Below are positions 50,161 through 62,100 of a stretch of 64,000 nucleotides of DNA, piece after piece. The translations under genes were made by a program, and so were the position numbers. The notes under the pieces are model-generated. The model saw only the letters and a list, made by a program, of their open reading frames with translations, was not told the origin of the DNA and made no database searches. The stretch spans positions 27,034,180-27,098,179 of the forward strand of contig NC_133932.1 in assembly GCF_031877795.1 (NCBI RefSeq). Reading direction: 5' to 3'. Each line of letters opens with the position of its first letter. Positions within the stretch are counted from its first letter, which is position 1. Source of the stretch: Strix aluco (taxonomy: Eukaryota; Chordata; Aves; Strigiformes; Strigidae).

Positions 50161-50765
50161 TGTCCTGGTTTTGGGTGGGATAGAGCTAATTGCATTTTTT
50201 TTCCTTCCTTCTTAGTAGCTAGAATAGTGCTGTGTTTTGGATTCAGTATGAGACTTGATATAAGAAGAATGTTGATAATGTGCTGATGCTTTTCGCTGTT
50301 GCTAAGAAATCAAGGACTTTTCAACTTCCCATGTCCTGCTAGTGTGCACAAGAAGCTGGTGGGGAGCGTAGTCAAAACAATGGACCCAAATTGGCCAATG
50401 GAATATTCTGTATCATCTAATGTCATGCTCAGTATATAGATAAGGGTTGATCGGGAAGCTCCATTCAAGTTTTTGGCATGGTGGTTTCAGGATTCTCTCT
50501 TCTCTGGGATCACCAGCCAGGAACGGGCTGGGTATCAATCAGTGGGTGGTGAGCAATCACATTGTGCGTTACTCTTTTGTATTTTCTATTATCATCATCA
50601 TCATTATTAATTTTATTTTATTTCAGTTATTAAATTGTTTTAATCTCAGCCTATGAGTCTCCTTACCCTTACCCCTCCAACTCTCTCCCCCATTCCCCGG
50701 GTGTGGGGGAGGGCGAGCGAGCGGCTGCATAGTGTTTGGCTGCCAGCCAGGTTTAAACCACAACA
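50161..50765 (+). mobile_element. Solo LTR of an avian endogenous retrovirus
   Basis: A 605-bp element begins TGTCCTGGTTTTGGGTGGGA and ends GGTTTAAACCACAACA, with canonical TG...CA ends and an exact 5-bp duplication AGTCC on both sides. Inside are a TATA-like AGTATATAGA at 50431-50440, an ATTAAA polyadenylation-type signal at 50629-50634, a short TCA/ATT microsatellite at about 50591-50615 and a purine/pyrimidine-rich 3' end. I recognise the sequence as an LTR family very common in neoavian genomes. The 5-bp duplication fits an ERVL-like or ERV1-like element, but I cannot confirm the family name. No internal retroviral sequence or second LTR is present, so the provirus was lost by LTR-LTR recombination. 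Plus orientation, 8.3 kb upstream of the USP25 start. Confidence 0.92.
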
Positions 50766-50770
50766 AGTCC
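50766..50770 (+). repeat. Target-site duplication, right copy (AGTCC)
   Basis: Exact copy of the pentamer that precedes the LTR. The intact duplication shows a simple insertion followed by internal deletion, without rearrangement of the site. Confidence 0.85.
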
Positions 50771-53700
50771 CCATCCTGTTCATGTGATGAATTATTTTAT
50801 TGTCTTTATTTTGTCCATTTTTATAATAAATACTTCCCTTAGGTTTTTGCCTTTGGAGTTTTTCTTGCTTCATTGCTTCTCTGGAATACTATGTTGAGCT
50901 TGTTTTAAATTGTGGAGTGTGGAGTGTGCCTCAATAAAACATACATGAACTGCTGTTTAGAGTGGCTCTTGTTGTCAGTTGGTATGTGATGATTCTGGTG
51001 AGACTACTGCATCCAGGTTCCCCAAAACCATTGTCTAATGTCACCACCTCAGTCCTGTCTCCATTTTAAGTTATGGACTCTCCCTCCCTTCCCCCAAATT
51101 AACCACTGTGTAACTGCAGTACAGAGTCCTAGTACTGCAGCACTCCCCTCTTTCTGCACAGATGTTGAGTTTAATGCCAGTAAAGCTTGCCCTGAGAATG
51201 GTTTTCCTTGGTATCATGTACCAAAGATGCAATAGTGTAACAAGTTGAATAAAGTTTTACCAATGCAGTACTAGAGATCATCAATGAAAGTCCCCAATGA
51301 GAAGCAAGTGCCACTGGAGATCATTTGGCAAACAGTGTGACTAACACAATTTATGGTCCCATCTCATCTCATCAGCCTCCCGTTTACCTAATGTGTCACC
51401 CTTTAAGTCTTATGTTTCACCCCAGCTGTCCATGTTTTAACATTTAAAGGCTTTGCGTCTGCTGTGCCTGATAGTGTAGTAGCAAAGGTCACTAAGATGA
51501 CTTTACTATTAGGTGGGTTTCATTTTTATATACCAAACGTGATGAGGAAGAGTCATAGTGAAGTCTGTTGACAAGAAGAGCTTTAAATGTTGCACGTATT
51601 AAATGACTTTGCTCTCAGTTGGTTGTCTCAGCACAAGCGGGACTGGAAATCTCATTAGAATATATAAAGTGACAGATTTTGCGGTGCCAGCTGTACTCCT
51701 GGAGCCCAGTATTGTCCTTCATGTGAATACACAGAGAGTATAGTTGCATATTTATTTGGAGGTTGTCATACAGTTGTGTCTAGAGCGCCCAGTGACAACA
51801 GCCACAAACTACCCTCAGTGCTTCTCTGAGTGGGTTAATAGCAATAAGGAAGTCTTAAAGTGCCATTTTATATTGATTAAAAACTTTCTTTTTCTTTCTT
51901 CCTGGTAGACAATCTCCCCAATATTAATTATTAAAATGTTAATTTTTTAATCACCCAAATAACACTGTGCTCAGATAAAACAAGTCAAATACGGCAGGTG
52001 AAATGGTCTGCAACTGTTAGTGTTCTTCCGTAAAATTTAAACGAAGCAGGCTTGTGGTTAAAACCATGACAAGAAAAAAAAACAACAAATACTTATTTGT
52101 TTTCTCAGATGCCTTCTGACTTACAAAACTCCTATTGTTGAAGTCAGTAAATGTGGTCAAACGCCATGGGTCATTGAAATAACATGGAGAATATATTATT
52201 TTCTGTCAAAAAATATTTTAAAATTATTTTATACATACAGGTAAAAAATACAAGATGCTATGAGTCTGACCATGCACATATGTCAGTAATGTTTCACATC
52301 TACTTGAATTTTTACATATAATTTCTTATGGTCAGCAATAAGATACAAACCAAACAGACACTTATTCAAGAAAATGAAGGACACATGGTCCCATAACTGG
52401 ATATAAGAGAGAGACAACCTCTCAGACAATATCAAATAAGCATGCAGTTAATTTTGAAGAATTTACTACACCTACTACTCAATAGTTTTGTGTAATCCAG
52501 ACTGAGAAATATTACTTTGAAAAAACCTCTGGGATGAGGGCATGAAAACTTTATGCTATAAAAATCCAACAAGATCCTGTTAAAATCCAAAAGTTCTGTT
52601 TTGTCCTCTTTTTTCCTTGAAAAGCTGTAATCAAGTCCTGTCATGGTGGTCATGGTCATTTTTGAGGGACTGTCTGAGCTTTCCTTAATGTTTCTAAGGG
52701 TGGAATACAACAAACCTTGTGCTAACGGCCACTATGTTCTGCAGAAAGCTATCTGTCTACAGCTGGGTTGACTGAAAATAGAGCTCTAAAACTAAAAGAA
52801 AAATGCAAGGTCCCACCTAAATTTTTAGACAAACAAATTTTCCTTAGTAAAGTGCTGGGGAAGCTGTCTTTCTGTGTATGTGCTTCAACCCTGCCAGGGC
52901 TGAGTGCCTAGAAATGTTCCCTAAAAGGGAAGTGGTGGTATTCCCCAGCTCATCTTCCCTGAGACCACTTGATAGCTATGCTTTGAGCACGCTGACGGGA
53001 ATGAATCAACATGACACACAGCAGCAGCCTTGGGTGCTTACATTTAAAGACACAGCCAGTGAGGGAGGTGGTAATGATGTTTGTTCCTTATTTAATCTCC
53101 TCATGTTTAGAGTACTCTCCCAGGAGATGGAAAATTTGCGTGCCATGTCCACCTACACCATCAGGGGTTTGGTGTCAACATTCCCCTCATGCCAGAGAAG
53201 CAGCCAGACGACGAGGCTGTAGACCATGCTGTGATAAGAAAGTGGTGTGGCTGGACGCGAGCAAGAATCATTAAGCTTCAGTTGTGAAACACGAATCCTT
53301 ATCTAAAGCAGCTTCCCACCTATTCAAAAGTAGCTTCCCAGTCCATAGTAGGGGTAGGATGTTAGGCACGTGCCTCTTTCAGCAATTTAGCAAGTCGGAG
53401 GTTGCTGGATGTTGTGGATTCCAGCTTGCAGCATCCGAGTCCCTTCCGTACCTAGGGCAGGGAGCTTAGGTAACTAGCCGAGGTGTTTTGGTGTTACCCT
53501 AAGAACTGAATACCCAAAACCTATGTGAAATAGTGCACTTCAGTGGTCTGGGTCTTTTCATTTCTCTGTCTTAGAGTAGCAGATCATGGCTGACTAGACA
53601 GGTATCAAAAAAATGACAGAAGCAAAAAATGTGAATTTTGTACTAGTCCCATCACATTTTGTCTTCTAGCTTTACCTGTGGACTACAGGATCCTGATGGA

Positions 53701-56700
53701 GAGCAACCTCGTTTATCCACATAGACATCAGATGTAAGGTCACTGGCTAACAAAGCAATTGTCTGTCATTATTTAATTAAGGAAGAGTGCGTGCATGTAC
53801 ATGACTGCATGTATGGGAAACTTGTCCAGGAGGTATGATAGGCTGTCATCATGTTCAGTGAGCATTTGCTTGAACAGAAAGCAAGAAATGACTAAGAAAA
53901 TTAAGACAAGAATGTGACTTTTTACATTGGAGGAGGTCCTGCCATTTGAAAAAATATATTCAAAGTAAAAATTAAAAAAAATATTGAATTTTCTGCAGAA
54001 CTGGCTTAATTACTTTGTAATCCAAAATAAGTTGTTTAGACCTTCAGTATCTGTTACACACTTGTGATGATAAAAATTATAAACATCTGAGCTGAAATAG
54101 TTTCAAAATAAACATTGGAAGTAATCATTAGGTGAAGTCTAAAATGGGGAGTGTTAATTATTATTTTACCTAAAAGGAAATTCAGTAGAGACAGTGGTTT
54201 GTTGTGAAACATGCTCCTTTAAGTGAGTTACCTTTTCAATGACAGAAAGAAGTATTCTGCAGAAAAGTTCCAAAACTTTCTACTGCTTGATAAATGGTGG
54301 GTAATACATATTGGAAGGACTCGTATTCATTGCTGAGCTCTAAATTACCTTCAGCCACATAGGAAAAAAACTTACTGCTTCTCAGGAAAGCTGTGTGAAA
54401 TATATGATCAATGCGCAAGTGTGGTCAAGAAAGTAAATAAAATGTAAAGACGGCTAAGGTTAAATGTAAGGCACTTGAACCAGGTTCTCAGAAAATCCAT
54501 AATTTCTGTGGAATTCAGCTCCAGTTACATGGATTCAGTCCTGTGAATCTCAGAATTTTTGCTTTGAATGCAACATCTGACTTTTAGAAGGCACATGAAT
54601 AGGCATCTACTGTCAGGAGGCAACTGGAAGGTTAGTGACCTTCAATTTAAGATACATAAACAATAAAATGTGAAGTTGTGTTTTGTACAGCAACAAAAGC
54701 TGCATTCACATCATTTTAGTTTTACTCTTAGATTTTCAAAAGGCTTTCAGACAATGATTGCTCTCTTTCCTGAGTTACACCTTTGGTTAGTTTTTGCTTT
54801 GATTCCCTTGGGGAAACATAACAAAACACAAGATTTTGCAAGCACAGAAGCAGTGTTTGAATGGTTACCAGTGACATAGCGCGTAATAGTCAAATTGTGA
54901 TTTAAAAGGTGTTGTGCTTAAAAAGCTTCTTGAGTGGCAGTGGTTTTGTCTCAGGTGGCTGAACTATTTGCTACAAAGCAAAAAGGCCCAAGTGAAAGTG
55001 CTCCAAAATGGGTTTTATAAATGCAAATCCAGAGAAACTCTTCTCTAGGGTTAATTACAGAAGCTGTGCATTTGTAGCATTTACAGCACTTTTTAAAGCA
55101 GTGCTTTCTCATGGCCAATATAGCAGGTTACACATTTGGTAAAACCAAGAAGTCCTGACTTGTACTTCCCCAGCTGTAACCAATGCAGCCACAGTATAAT
55201 TAAAGCCCTAAATAAATGATGCACTTAATTAAAGACAAAAACAAGCCTATTGAAAATGGAGGGAAATAATGAGCTATTTCTTGTTGTACATGATCTTTGT
55301 ATACAATAAAACATGTGCTAAAGTGTTTTGTGGTTGGCTGGCATTGTTTGCTCTTCACAAAAGTGGGAAGACAAGGAGCCTTGTGAGCAAGGCTTGCATC
55401 CAGCAGGCAGTCTGCAGATCAGAAAGGCACAATCACTTACTGATTTAAGAAATAGCTGAAATGAAGCTCAGCAGGTACCATCGCTGAGCCTGTGTCACCT
55501 TCTCTTTTGGGCCGGCACAGCTGTTTGTATAGCCAGTCAGTGAACCATTTTGGGGAACTGATCTAGCAGAAGCAAACAACTGGTTTAGGGGGAGGGGAGG
55601 CTGTGGTTGTATTTCAGGTGGACCTCTTCTCCAGCGCTGCTGGTGAGGAGACCATGCAAACAGGGGTGGCCTTGCCGAGGGGATCAACCAGCTGGAGGCA
55701 GAGGTGGTGCAAGGCATTGCCAAATGTTTAATAACCAACCCCTGTAATATTGTTAAAAGGTGAGGAGCAACTAAGGGGAAATATGATAAACTTCTGGGAA
55801 AATATGTATACCTACGCCTTATACTGTTTAAGATACTAAAGGTACATTAAGGTACATTGCCCAACTTGTAACCAACAATATAAACAACAGGAAGGGATAA
55901 AAAAAGAGAAATAAATTTCATCTCTTGAGACTCATAAGCAAATGTCATCATGCAACCTCTGATCACTTCTCTTACTGTGCAGTAGTACCATCAATAAGAC
56001 TAGCAAGAAAATGGTTGCAGCTCTGAAAGTGTGACAACTAAATGATTACTGCAGACTAGCAACAGGAGCTCAGAAATTTAAGACTGTGGGCTCTTTGTTA
56101 AGGTAGCATGTCTTGGAAACAATACTTTACAGGCACTGCTCTGTGGGAGATGGCATTACATAAATGAAAAAAGCAAGTCCCCTATATGGTTCTTTTTGTG
56201 CTGGACTGTGCAGGTGTGACAGCTTCTGGACCCTTGAGTTATCATGCTGAATTCTCTGCTAGGTTCTCAAAAAATTCATCTGGGCTCCAGTCAACAGGCT
56301 TTGAAGGCAGAAAAGGAACGAAGGGTGATACCAAGAAATCTGCTTTTTTAATTTCTTCTGAAATGATAGTTCCTTAATATATTATAGACACAAAGGAATA
56401 CTAATATCGTCAAGTCAAGAGCTCTTTCTAACTTGTGGCCCTGACAAAATCATTAGTGTTTTCTGATGAGGTACGAATTCCGGTCGCGTGCTCAATGTAC
56501 TTCATACAGAGCTTGTGCTGCAAACGGAACATGAAACTCTGTTCTGTCTGGTTTCCAGCAACACCATATGTATGACAGAATCCTAATTTGCATGGCTATG
56601 GTTCAGATTATGTCAGTATTTCAGGGATAAATCCCTGTCTCAGGAGTGGATTGCTCAGCCTTTTTTCATTTTACAGGAAGTGAGGATGGGGAGGAGCCCT

Positions 56701-58119
56701 TAGAAGTGATAATTTTGTGGGGAGTGGGAGAAGGAAAGGAATTTAATGGAAGATGATACTTTGTCATCCCATCCTGATTTGCAGCGAATCGGACAAAAAG
56801 TAGAATTTCTTTCCAGCACTTTGTTTTTGGACACACTCTGTCAGGGACGCTATTCCACTGAGTTAAATGAAACAGAGGAAAGACTTGAAAAAATTATTGT
56901 AAGACAAGGTTGTTTTTTTTTAAATGCTGCACCGAAGCAAGTATTTTCAAATAATTTAAACAGTGAATAGCTTTGATAAAAACTATCTGAACACAAATAC
57001 TGCAGCCTATGCCAAAAACACAGTGTAGGAGCTGTAAAATTGTAGGAGAAAAAGCGTGACTATATATTGGAAGGTTAGAGGAATTGGTCTAGCACTCCAG
57101 CACAGCAGTGCAACAGAAAGCATCGCTTAAAAAAACCCCAAACTACTACTGTTATCTTTCCTAATGTAGCCATCAGTCTGAGCAGAGATATTTTCTGCTC
57201 TTATCGTCAGAAAAGTAATTTGCAAGCCATTTCTGATCTCATTGTATTATCTGCATATTTTCTTGACTTCTGCACAATAAATTCTTTGGGAACATTAATT
57301 TTAAAAATCACCTTGTATATTGCAGCATAAAAGGCAAAACATTAAAACTGATACAATCTATGAGCAACAAACCTTAGAAGAGCAAATATTGATCAAATTG
57401 CAACCTCTCCTGCACAGTGAAATAAGGCAGTGTTTGCAGGTTATCACGAGCTGTGCAAAAATTGGTGTTTTACTTAAAGTCCAAGATCTTGCAGCAGTGT
57501 TATTACCTGATAATCTCAGCTTTAAAAGATTCATACTCTACTGTGGGCAGAGGGGGGAATTGAATTACAGAGTCGTAAATGCTAAGGCTGCGTGTGACAG
57601 ACGAGCAGTTGCCACAATTCATGTCGTTGCATTAGGCTCCCAGCTCATGATTTTTCGGTCCTTGGGGCTATCAGAACCGTGCTGCTCTCTCTGCTCAGCT
57701 TTTCCTACAGACCGAGCTTCACCAGCTTGAGAAAACAAACCGGGATGCAGCTACCATTGACTGTGCAGGCACCCAAAACGTGGCGTGGGTTCCTCTGCTG
57801 CCCTGCACCTGCTTCTGCTCAAATGCATTTTGGGCGGCCCAGTGCTCCCGGGGCTTGCCAAGCCTGGCTTTCCCCTGCTTAGGCCCATGCCCGGCGCCGA
57901 GCCCTTTCCCTGACTCCACAGAGCGGAGTGACAGAGGGACAATCGCTTTCCTCACACCGTTTATCTGCGGTGCCCCAATTCACGGTGGGTCGCCGACACC
58001 TGAAGCCCTCCCCATGCTTTCATCAGCAGTGAAATAGTTAAGGACGTTCCCGTTTAACTTGAAGGCTAAATGCCATCACCTGCCAGCTCGCTCGGCTAAA
58101 CCTGAGTAGGGAGGGGCAG
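50771..58119. other. Intergenic sequence between solo LTR and USP25 promoter
   Basis: AT-rich non-coding sequence. The longest open frame is 57320-57730 (136 codons, plus), with no recognisable domain. A short direct repeat (AAGGTACATT twice at about 55840-55860) is present. A homeodomain-motif-rich stretch at 55.17-55.28 kb is listed separately. GC content starts to rise from about 57.7 kb toward the CpG island. Confidence 0.6.
55171..55275. promoter_or_regulatory. Candidate conserved enhancer-like block
   Basis: The stretch contains CAGCTG, a CCAAT, ATAATTAAAG, AAATAAATGATG and CTTAATTAAAGAC in close succession, that is several homeodomain TAAT/ATTA cores and a PBX/HOX-like word. Such density is often seen in vertebrate developmental enhancers in gene deserts. 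Conservation was not tested, so this is only a candidate. Confidence 0.25.
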
Positions 58120-58879
58120 GGCGGCAGCGGGAGCTGCTGGGGGGTACGGTCTGTGGTCGATGCGAGTAGCCAGCGCGGGGGCCCCTCGGGAATTTCCTGC
58201 GAAACCCACGGGAAAGCGCTGGGTTCTTGAGGCCGAACTACGCTGGTGCCCGTCGGGCTGGGCTAACGCAGGGCAGGCCGCCCTCGCCTCCCGCGCCCCG
58301 GGAGAAGCCTGCGGCCGGCCCACGCACCCCCGGGACCGGTTGCCGCTCCCCGGCGGCACCGAGGTGCTCGCCCTTGGGCCGCTGCCGTGGCCAGACCGCG
58401 GCTCCCCGGGGCGGCCGCTGCGGAGCGGGGCAACGTTGGCTTTCCCTCGGGAGGCAGCGCGGTGGGGCTGCCCCGGCGGGGGGCGGAGGGAAGCCCGCAC
58501 CCGCCGGGGCGGCCCGGAGGCTCGGCGGGGCCGGGCTGCTCCCGCCGCGGCCAAAGCCAGGCCGGCGCTGTCCCGCGGGGGCGGGCGCCGCCGCCAAGAT
58601 GGAGGCGGCCGGCGTCAATACCGCGGGGAAGGGGCAGGGCAGCGGCGGTCCCGCCGGCAGCGAGCGAGGCGGGCGGTGGAGCGGGGCGGGGGGGGGGGCT
58701 CCGCCCGGGGCAGGGCAGGTGCGCGGCGGCGGGGCGGCGCCGCCGGGGAACCGCCGCCGGGCCGAGCCGAGGGCGGGGCCGGCGGCGGCGGCGCGCTCGG
58801 CGCTCCGGGCACGCTGGGCGGCGGCGGGGGCGGCCGCGCTGGGAGTGACAGCGGGGCCTGAGCGGATCCGCGCTGCCCC

Positions 58880-58921
58880 ATGGCGGCCGCCCGCCTCGGC
58901 GGCCCGCCCGCCTGGCGGTGA
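58880..58921 (+). other. Short upstream ORF in USP25 leader
   Basis: ATGGCGGCCGCC opens a 13-codon frame ending TGA (MAAARLGGPPAWR). The context at -3 is C, which is weak, but +4 is G. It lies wholly within the presumed 5' leader, 150 bp before the USP25 start codon. Such leader ORFs are common in regulatory genes and can lower translation. Confidence 0.4.
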
Positions 58922-58947
58922 CTCGGGCTCCCCCTCCCGCCCCTCCT

Positions 58948-58971
58948 CCGCCGCCGCCGCCGCCTCCTCCT
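58948..58971 (+). repeat. CCG/CCT triplet repeat in USP25 leader
   Basis: Five CCG units are followed by three CCT units. In the long upstream ORF this reads as a short poly-Ala/Ser run. GC-rich triplet runs in 5' leaders of CpG-island genes can vary in length between individuals. Confidence 0.75.
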
Positions 58972-59071
58972 GCTCCGCTCGCCCAGCCCGGGCCCGGCCC
59001 AGCCGCTGCCGCACGGCGCCGCCGCCGCTGCCCGCCGAGCCCGGGGCGCAGCCGGGAGCCGCGCGGGGGAC

Positions 59072-59116
59072 ATGACGGTGGAGCAGAACGTGCTGCAGCC
59101 CGGCGGCGCCGCCAAG
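59072..59116 (+). CDS. USP25: USP25 exon 1 coding part (partial gene)
   Basis: Fifteen codons, MTVEQNVLQPGGAAK, end exactly at a GTGAGA splice donor (GT at 59117). Human USP25, as I recall it, starts MTVEQNVLQQSAAQK with its first intron after the same lysine, so 11 of 15 residues and the exon boundary agree. USP25 is a cysteine-protease deubiquitinase of about 1,055-1,125 residues with an N-terminal UBA-like domain, SUMO- and ubiquitin-interacting motifs and a central USP catalytic domain. It trims ubiquitin chains in the cytoplasm and acts in TRAF/IL-17 signalling, ER-associated degradation and tankyrase/Wnt control. None of those domains is encoded in this exon. The ATG context (GGGGACATGA) has G at -3 and A at +4, moderate strength. 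The start is preferred because no upstream in-frame ATG is available without a stop. The remaining exons lie beyond the window. Confidence 0.92.
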
Positions 59117-62100
59117 GTGAGACACCGGCCCGGCCCCGCCGCCCTGTGCCGCGGGGGCCCGCCCGCTGCGCCAGGGCCCGGCCTGGCACCCGGCTGCGCG
59201 CCCCGCGCCGCGCCCCTGCCTGCCGGCCTCGGCCGGGCCTGCCCCCCCCACCCCGCTCCCCTCCCCGGGCCGCTCCTGGCCTGCGCGGCCCCGGCGGCTG
59301 CCCCCGCACACGGCCCCCGCCCCGCCGCAACTTTTCCCCCCTGTAACGGGGGCGCAGCCTCCCCACCCGCCGCCGCCTCCCGGGCTTGGGGGCAGCTTCC
59401 CCCGGCCGAGGGGGGGGCCCGGCCTTCCCCGCGCCCCGGCTTCTCCCGGCCCCCGCCGCTTCAGCCCCGGGCTGGGGCCGGGGCGACCGCGAAGCCGCCC
59501 GGGGGGGCGCGGCCGGGCCGCGGGGAGCCGCCGTCACCCCGGCCCCGGGTCAGCCCCGCGCCGCTGCGGGCCGGGTCCTCCCCTCAGCGCCCCGCGGCTC
59601 GGGGCAGAGCCGCCGCTCCCGGGGTGGGACGGGGCCGCGGGCGGGCGGTCGGGCCTGTCGCACTTGCAGAGCAGCGGGACGGGGAGCGGCCGGCGGGTGG
59701 GTGAGGACCGCCAGGTCCTGCCCGAGCCGCCGGAGCGGGCCGGCAGGGAGATGCCGCACACGCACGGCCTGACCCTGCCGCGGCGGCATCCGCGGCCGCG
59801 GGGGGAGAGCGCGGCTCCGCGCGTGTGCCGGGGGCTCGGCGCCACGCTCCGCTCCTGAAGTAGAGCGGTGCCGGGCTCTGGGACTCGTGTTAACGGGCAC
59901 CGTGGAACGGGGTTAAGAGAATGGCAGCGTCTGGGAATCTCCTACTGCGCACCGGGAGTTGCTGGAAAATGTTTCTTTGTCAGAAAAAGATAAAAATAAT
60001 GGACCCCTTCTAAAGCTCTTCTCTGCTTGAAGTGAACTGGCAGGAGAAAAACCTGCAATTAAATCGCACTGCTTTTTAAATTATTTTTTTCTTTGTAAAG
60101 GTAGCTGTTGCTGGTTAATGCAACTGTTCTGGTTAGTGATATGTCTGCCTCCTCTTCCCCGATTTTTTTTTTTTTAATGGCATGTTATGCTTTTATAAGA
60201 TGGTAAAGGTATATGTGTTTTGATATACTCGGTGTGGAAGTTAAATGGCTCCAGTCACAGGAGTGGACAGTGGGAATGCGGTGATTAAGGCGTAATTGGT
60301 TCAAGTGGTACAACTTACATTCAGGAAGCTCATTTGGAGGGAGAGGCATGTCTCGCCCAAGACTGCTATCATAGTTGGAAGTAGTTAGCACTGATTTTGG
60401 CTGCTTCAGCAGGAAGACAAGGGCTGAACAGGCTAATTTTGTCTCTTCGTTGGTCAGTTGGGGTGTGCTCGCAGGCTAATGTAGCAGAGTTTTGCTGCGA
60501 GGCCCCCTGCTATGTGTGTCCTCCTTGTGTAACAACTTCATTTGTTGCTGCTGTGCACCTGACAACTTTCGTGAGCAAGGTTATCTTCTACAAAACCTGG
60601 TGTTGACGGTTTACTTAAATATCCCTTAATTATCGTATCGGATACGCTGTCATGTAATACCTGGTAGACACTGGTCAGAGCTGCCTATTTGCACTTTCTG
60701 TCAATAATCCTGAAAAAGCAGTGTTAGAGTTTTCAGCTAAACTACTTCTTGCAGGTCAGTAGTTCAGGACTACTTTAGTTTCAAATAGAGGATAAGCTCA
60801 AATGGTGGTTGGAGATTGACTGTGGTAGATCACCTGGTAATCCATGCTGCAACAAAAAATGAAATTAGCAATAATTCTAAAGTTGTAATCAGCATCTATG
60901 GATGATGGTTATTTGTCTAAGTATCTAGAGAAACTGTATAAAATAACAAGTTTTTTTTCATGGCAGGGATTTTCTTTTTTATTTCTATTGAATCATCTGG
61001 TTATTATATTATCTGGAACTCCTTGTTACCTATTTTATCCCTAATTGCATGCTTGGGGGAGGCCAGTCTTGAGAATATTTAAAAAACCTCCACTATCTGA
61101 CTCCAAAGTGAGTATCTCATTGCTTAGTGAGACTGAACAAATAGCTAATTGGATGACAAACTTTGACATTGTTCATCTTATTTGCATGTAAGAAGAAAAA
61201 TTGTGAAGGTACAGTGGGCTGATGCATGATTGAAAGGTGGAGAGGTTACCATACCACTAACTCATCATCTTCCCTTAAAAGAAGAGAATCCTGTGCTCCA
61301 CAAATAATGAGAGTTTGTTCTGGAGACCTCGAAGTTTGTCATCATTGTTTTCTGTAAGTGTGAAGAAACCACATACAAGCAGAAATATATTGGATTTCTA
61401 AGAGATGCCTGAGTCATCAGCATACCTTATTCAGAACTGTGGTTCCCAACATTGTTCATCAGATGTTTTCTTACTGTCATACAGGAAGTATGTGTCAAAC
61501 TTCAGCAGTACTTGGAGATGCAAGTTTGTATTAGGAAGTGCTCCAACTCCAAACAGCCCATTTCCCACTGAAGCTATCTTTAGTTTATTGTGAAGTGAAA
61601 GCATCTGGATCGGGTCAAAAGAAATTGTTTCTTTTGTGTTTACTGGTCATCTTGACTCCTAGTTAAAACTTGTAATTTATCTCCTGAAGCAAATAATTAA
61701 TCATGTTACTCTTGTTCCTCACAGCTCTTGTGTGCTTCTCTAACATCGTTAGGTGTCTGTAGGTTATCTGTAGTGTTCAAATCAAGGCTAAAGCATGTGA
61801 ATAAAGGTAAATGGTGCGGGAAGCTAAAATAAGTAGATTCTCATTTTGTCTTGGCTGTATTTCTGTCCAGTAAAATCCTTTTTGTCCGTCATTTTGCTGC
61901 TGAAGAGCTAAGGCATGTATGTTGCAGGATTTACTCGTGCTCCAGGCAGTCCTGCACCGCTACCATGGGGGCAGCTTGCACTGGTGCACGCGTATGTTGA
62001 TTTTCCTCCCGGAGAAAGACAGACCCAGGCTGCCCCCTTCCCTCGGCCAGCGTCCATCACGCAGCGGGTTCAGCAAGAGCGGCTGGGGTGAATGGTGGTT

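Larger units (their letters stand above)
58599..59075 (+). other. Upstream ORF overlapping the USP25 start (ATGA)
   Basis: An ATG in strong context (A at -3, G at +4) within the YY1-like element opens a 158-codon Gly/Ala/Arg/Pro-rich frame beginning MEAAGVNTAGKGQG. Its TGA stop at 59073-59075 overlaps the USP25 ATG as ATGA. It is out of frame with USP25, so it is not an N-terminal extension. If the leader includes it, translation of this frame could limit USP25 output or support termination-reinitiation. If transcription starts downstream, it is irrelevant. The lack of stops may simply reflect the base composition of the island. Confidence 0.4.
58120..59850 (+). promoter_or_regulatory. USP25 CpG-island promoter
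   Basis: About 1.7 kb has very high G+C and CG density and covers the proximal promoter, first exon and start of intron 1. It is TATA-less. GC boxes occur near 58478-58489, 58576-58588 and 58681-58698. A YY1-like element (CAAGATGGAGGCGG) at 58595-58608 and a second ATGGCGGC word at 58880-58887 are present. YY1 elements in this orientation commonly sit just downstream of the start site, so transcription probably begins at about 58.55-58.60 kb, giving a leader of roughly 0.5 kb. This architecture fits the broad expression known for USP25. Confidence 0.85.

Noticed and set aside
57320-57730. 136-codon plus-strand ORF upstream of USP25
   Set aside because: Looks fairly protein-like in composition but matches nothing known to me, and its length is within chance expectation. 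It is not in the USP25 exon order.
58238-59537. Very long open frames on the minus strand (357 and 424 codons) and further plus-strand frames across the USP25 CpG island
   Set aside because: Stop codons are rare in sequence this GC-rich; the predicted products are Arg/Gly/Pro/Ala low-complexity with no domain, and several frames are open at once.
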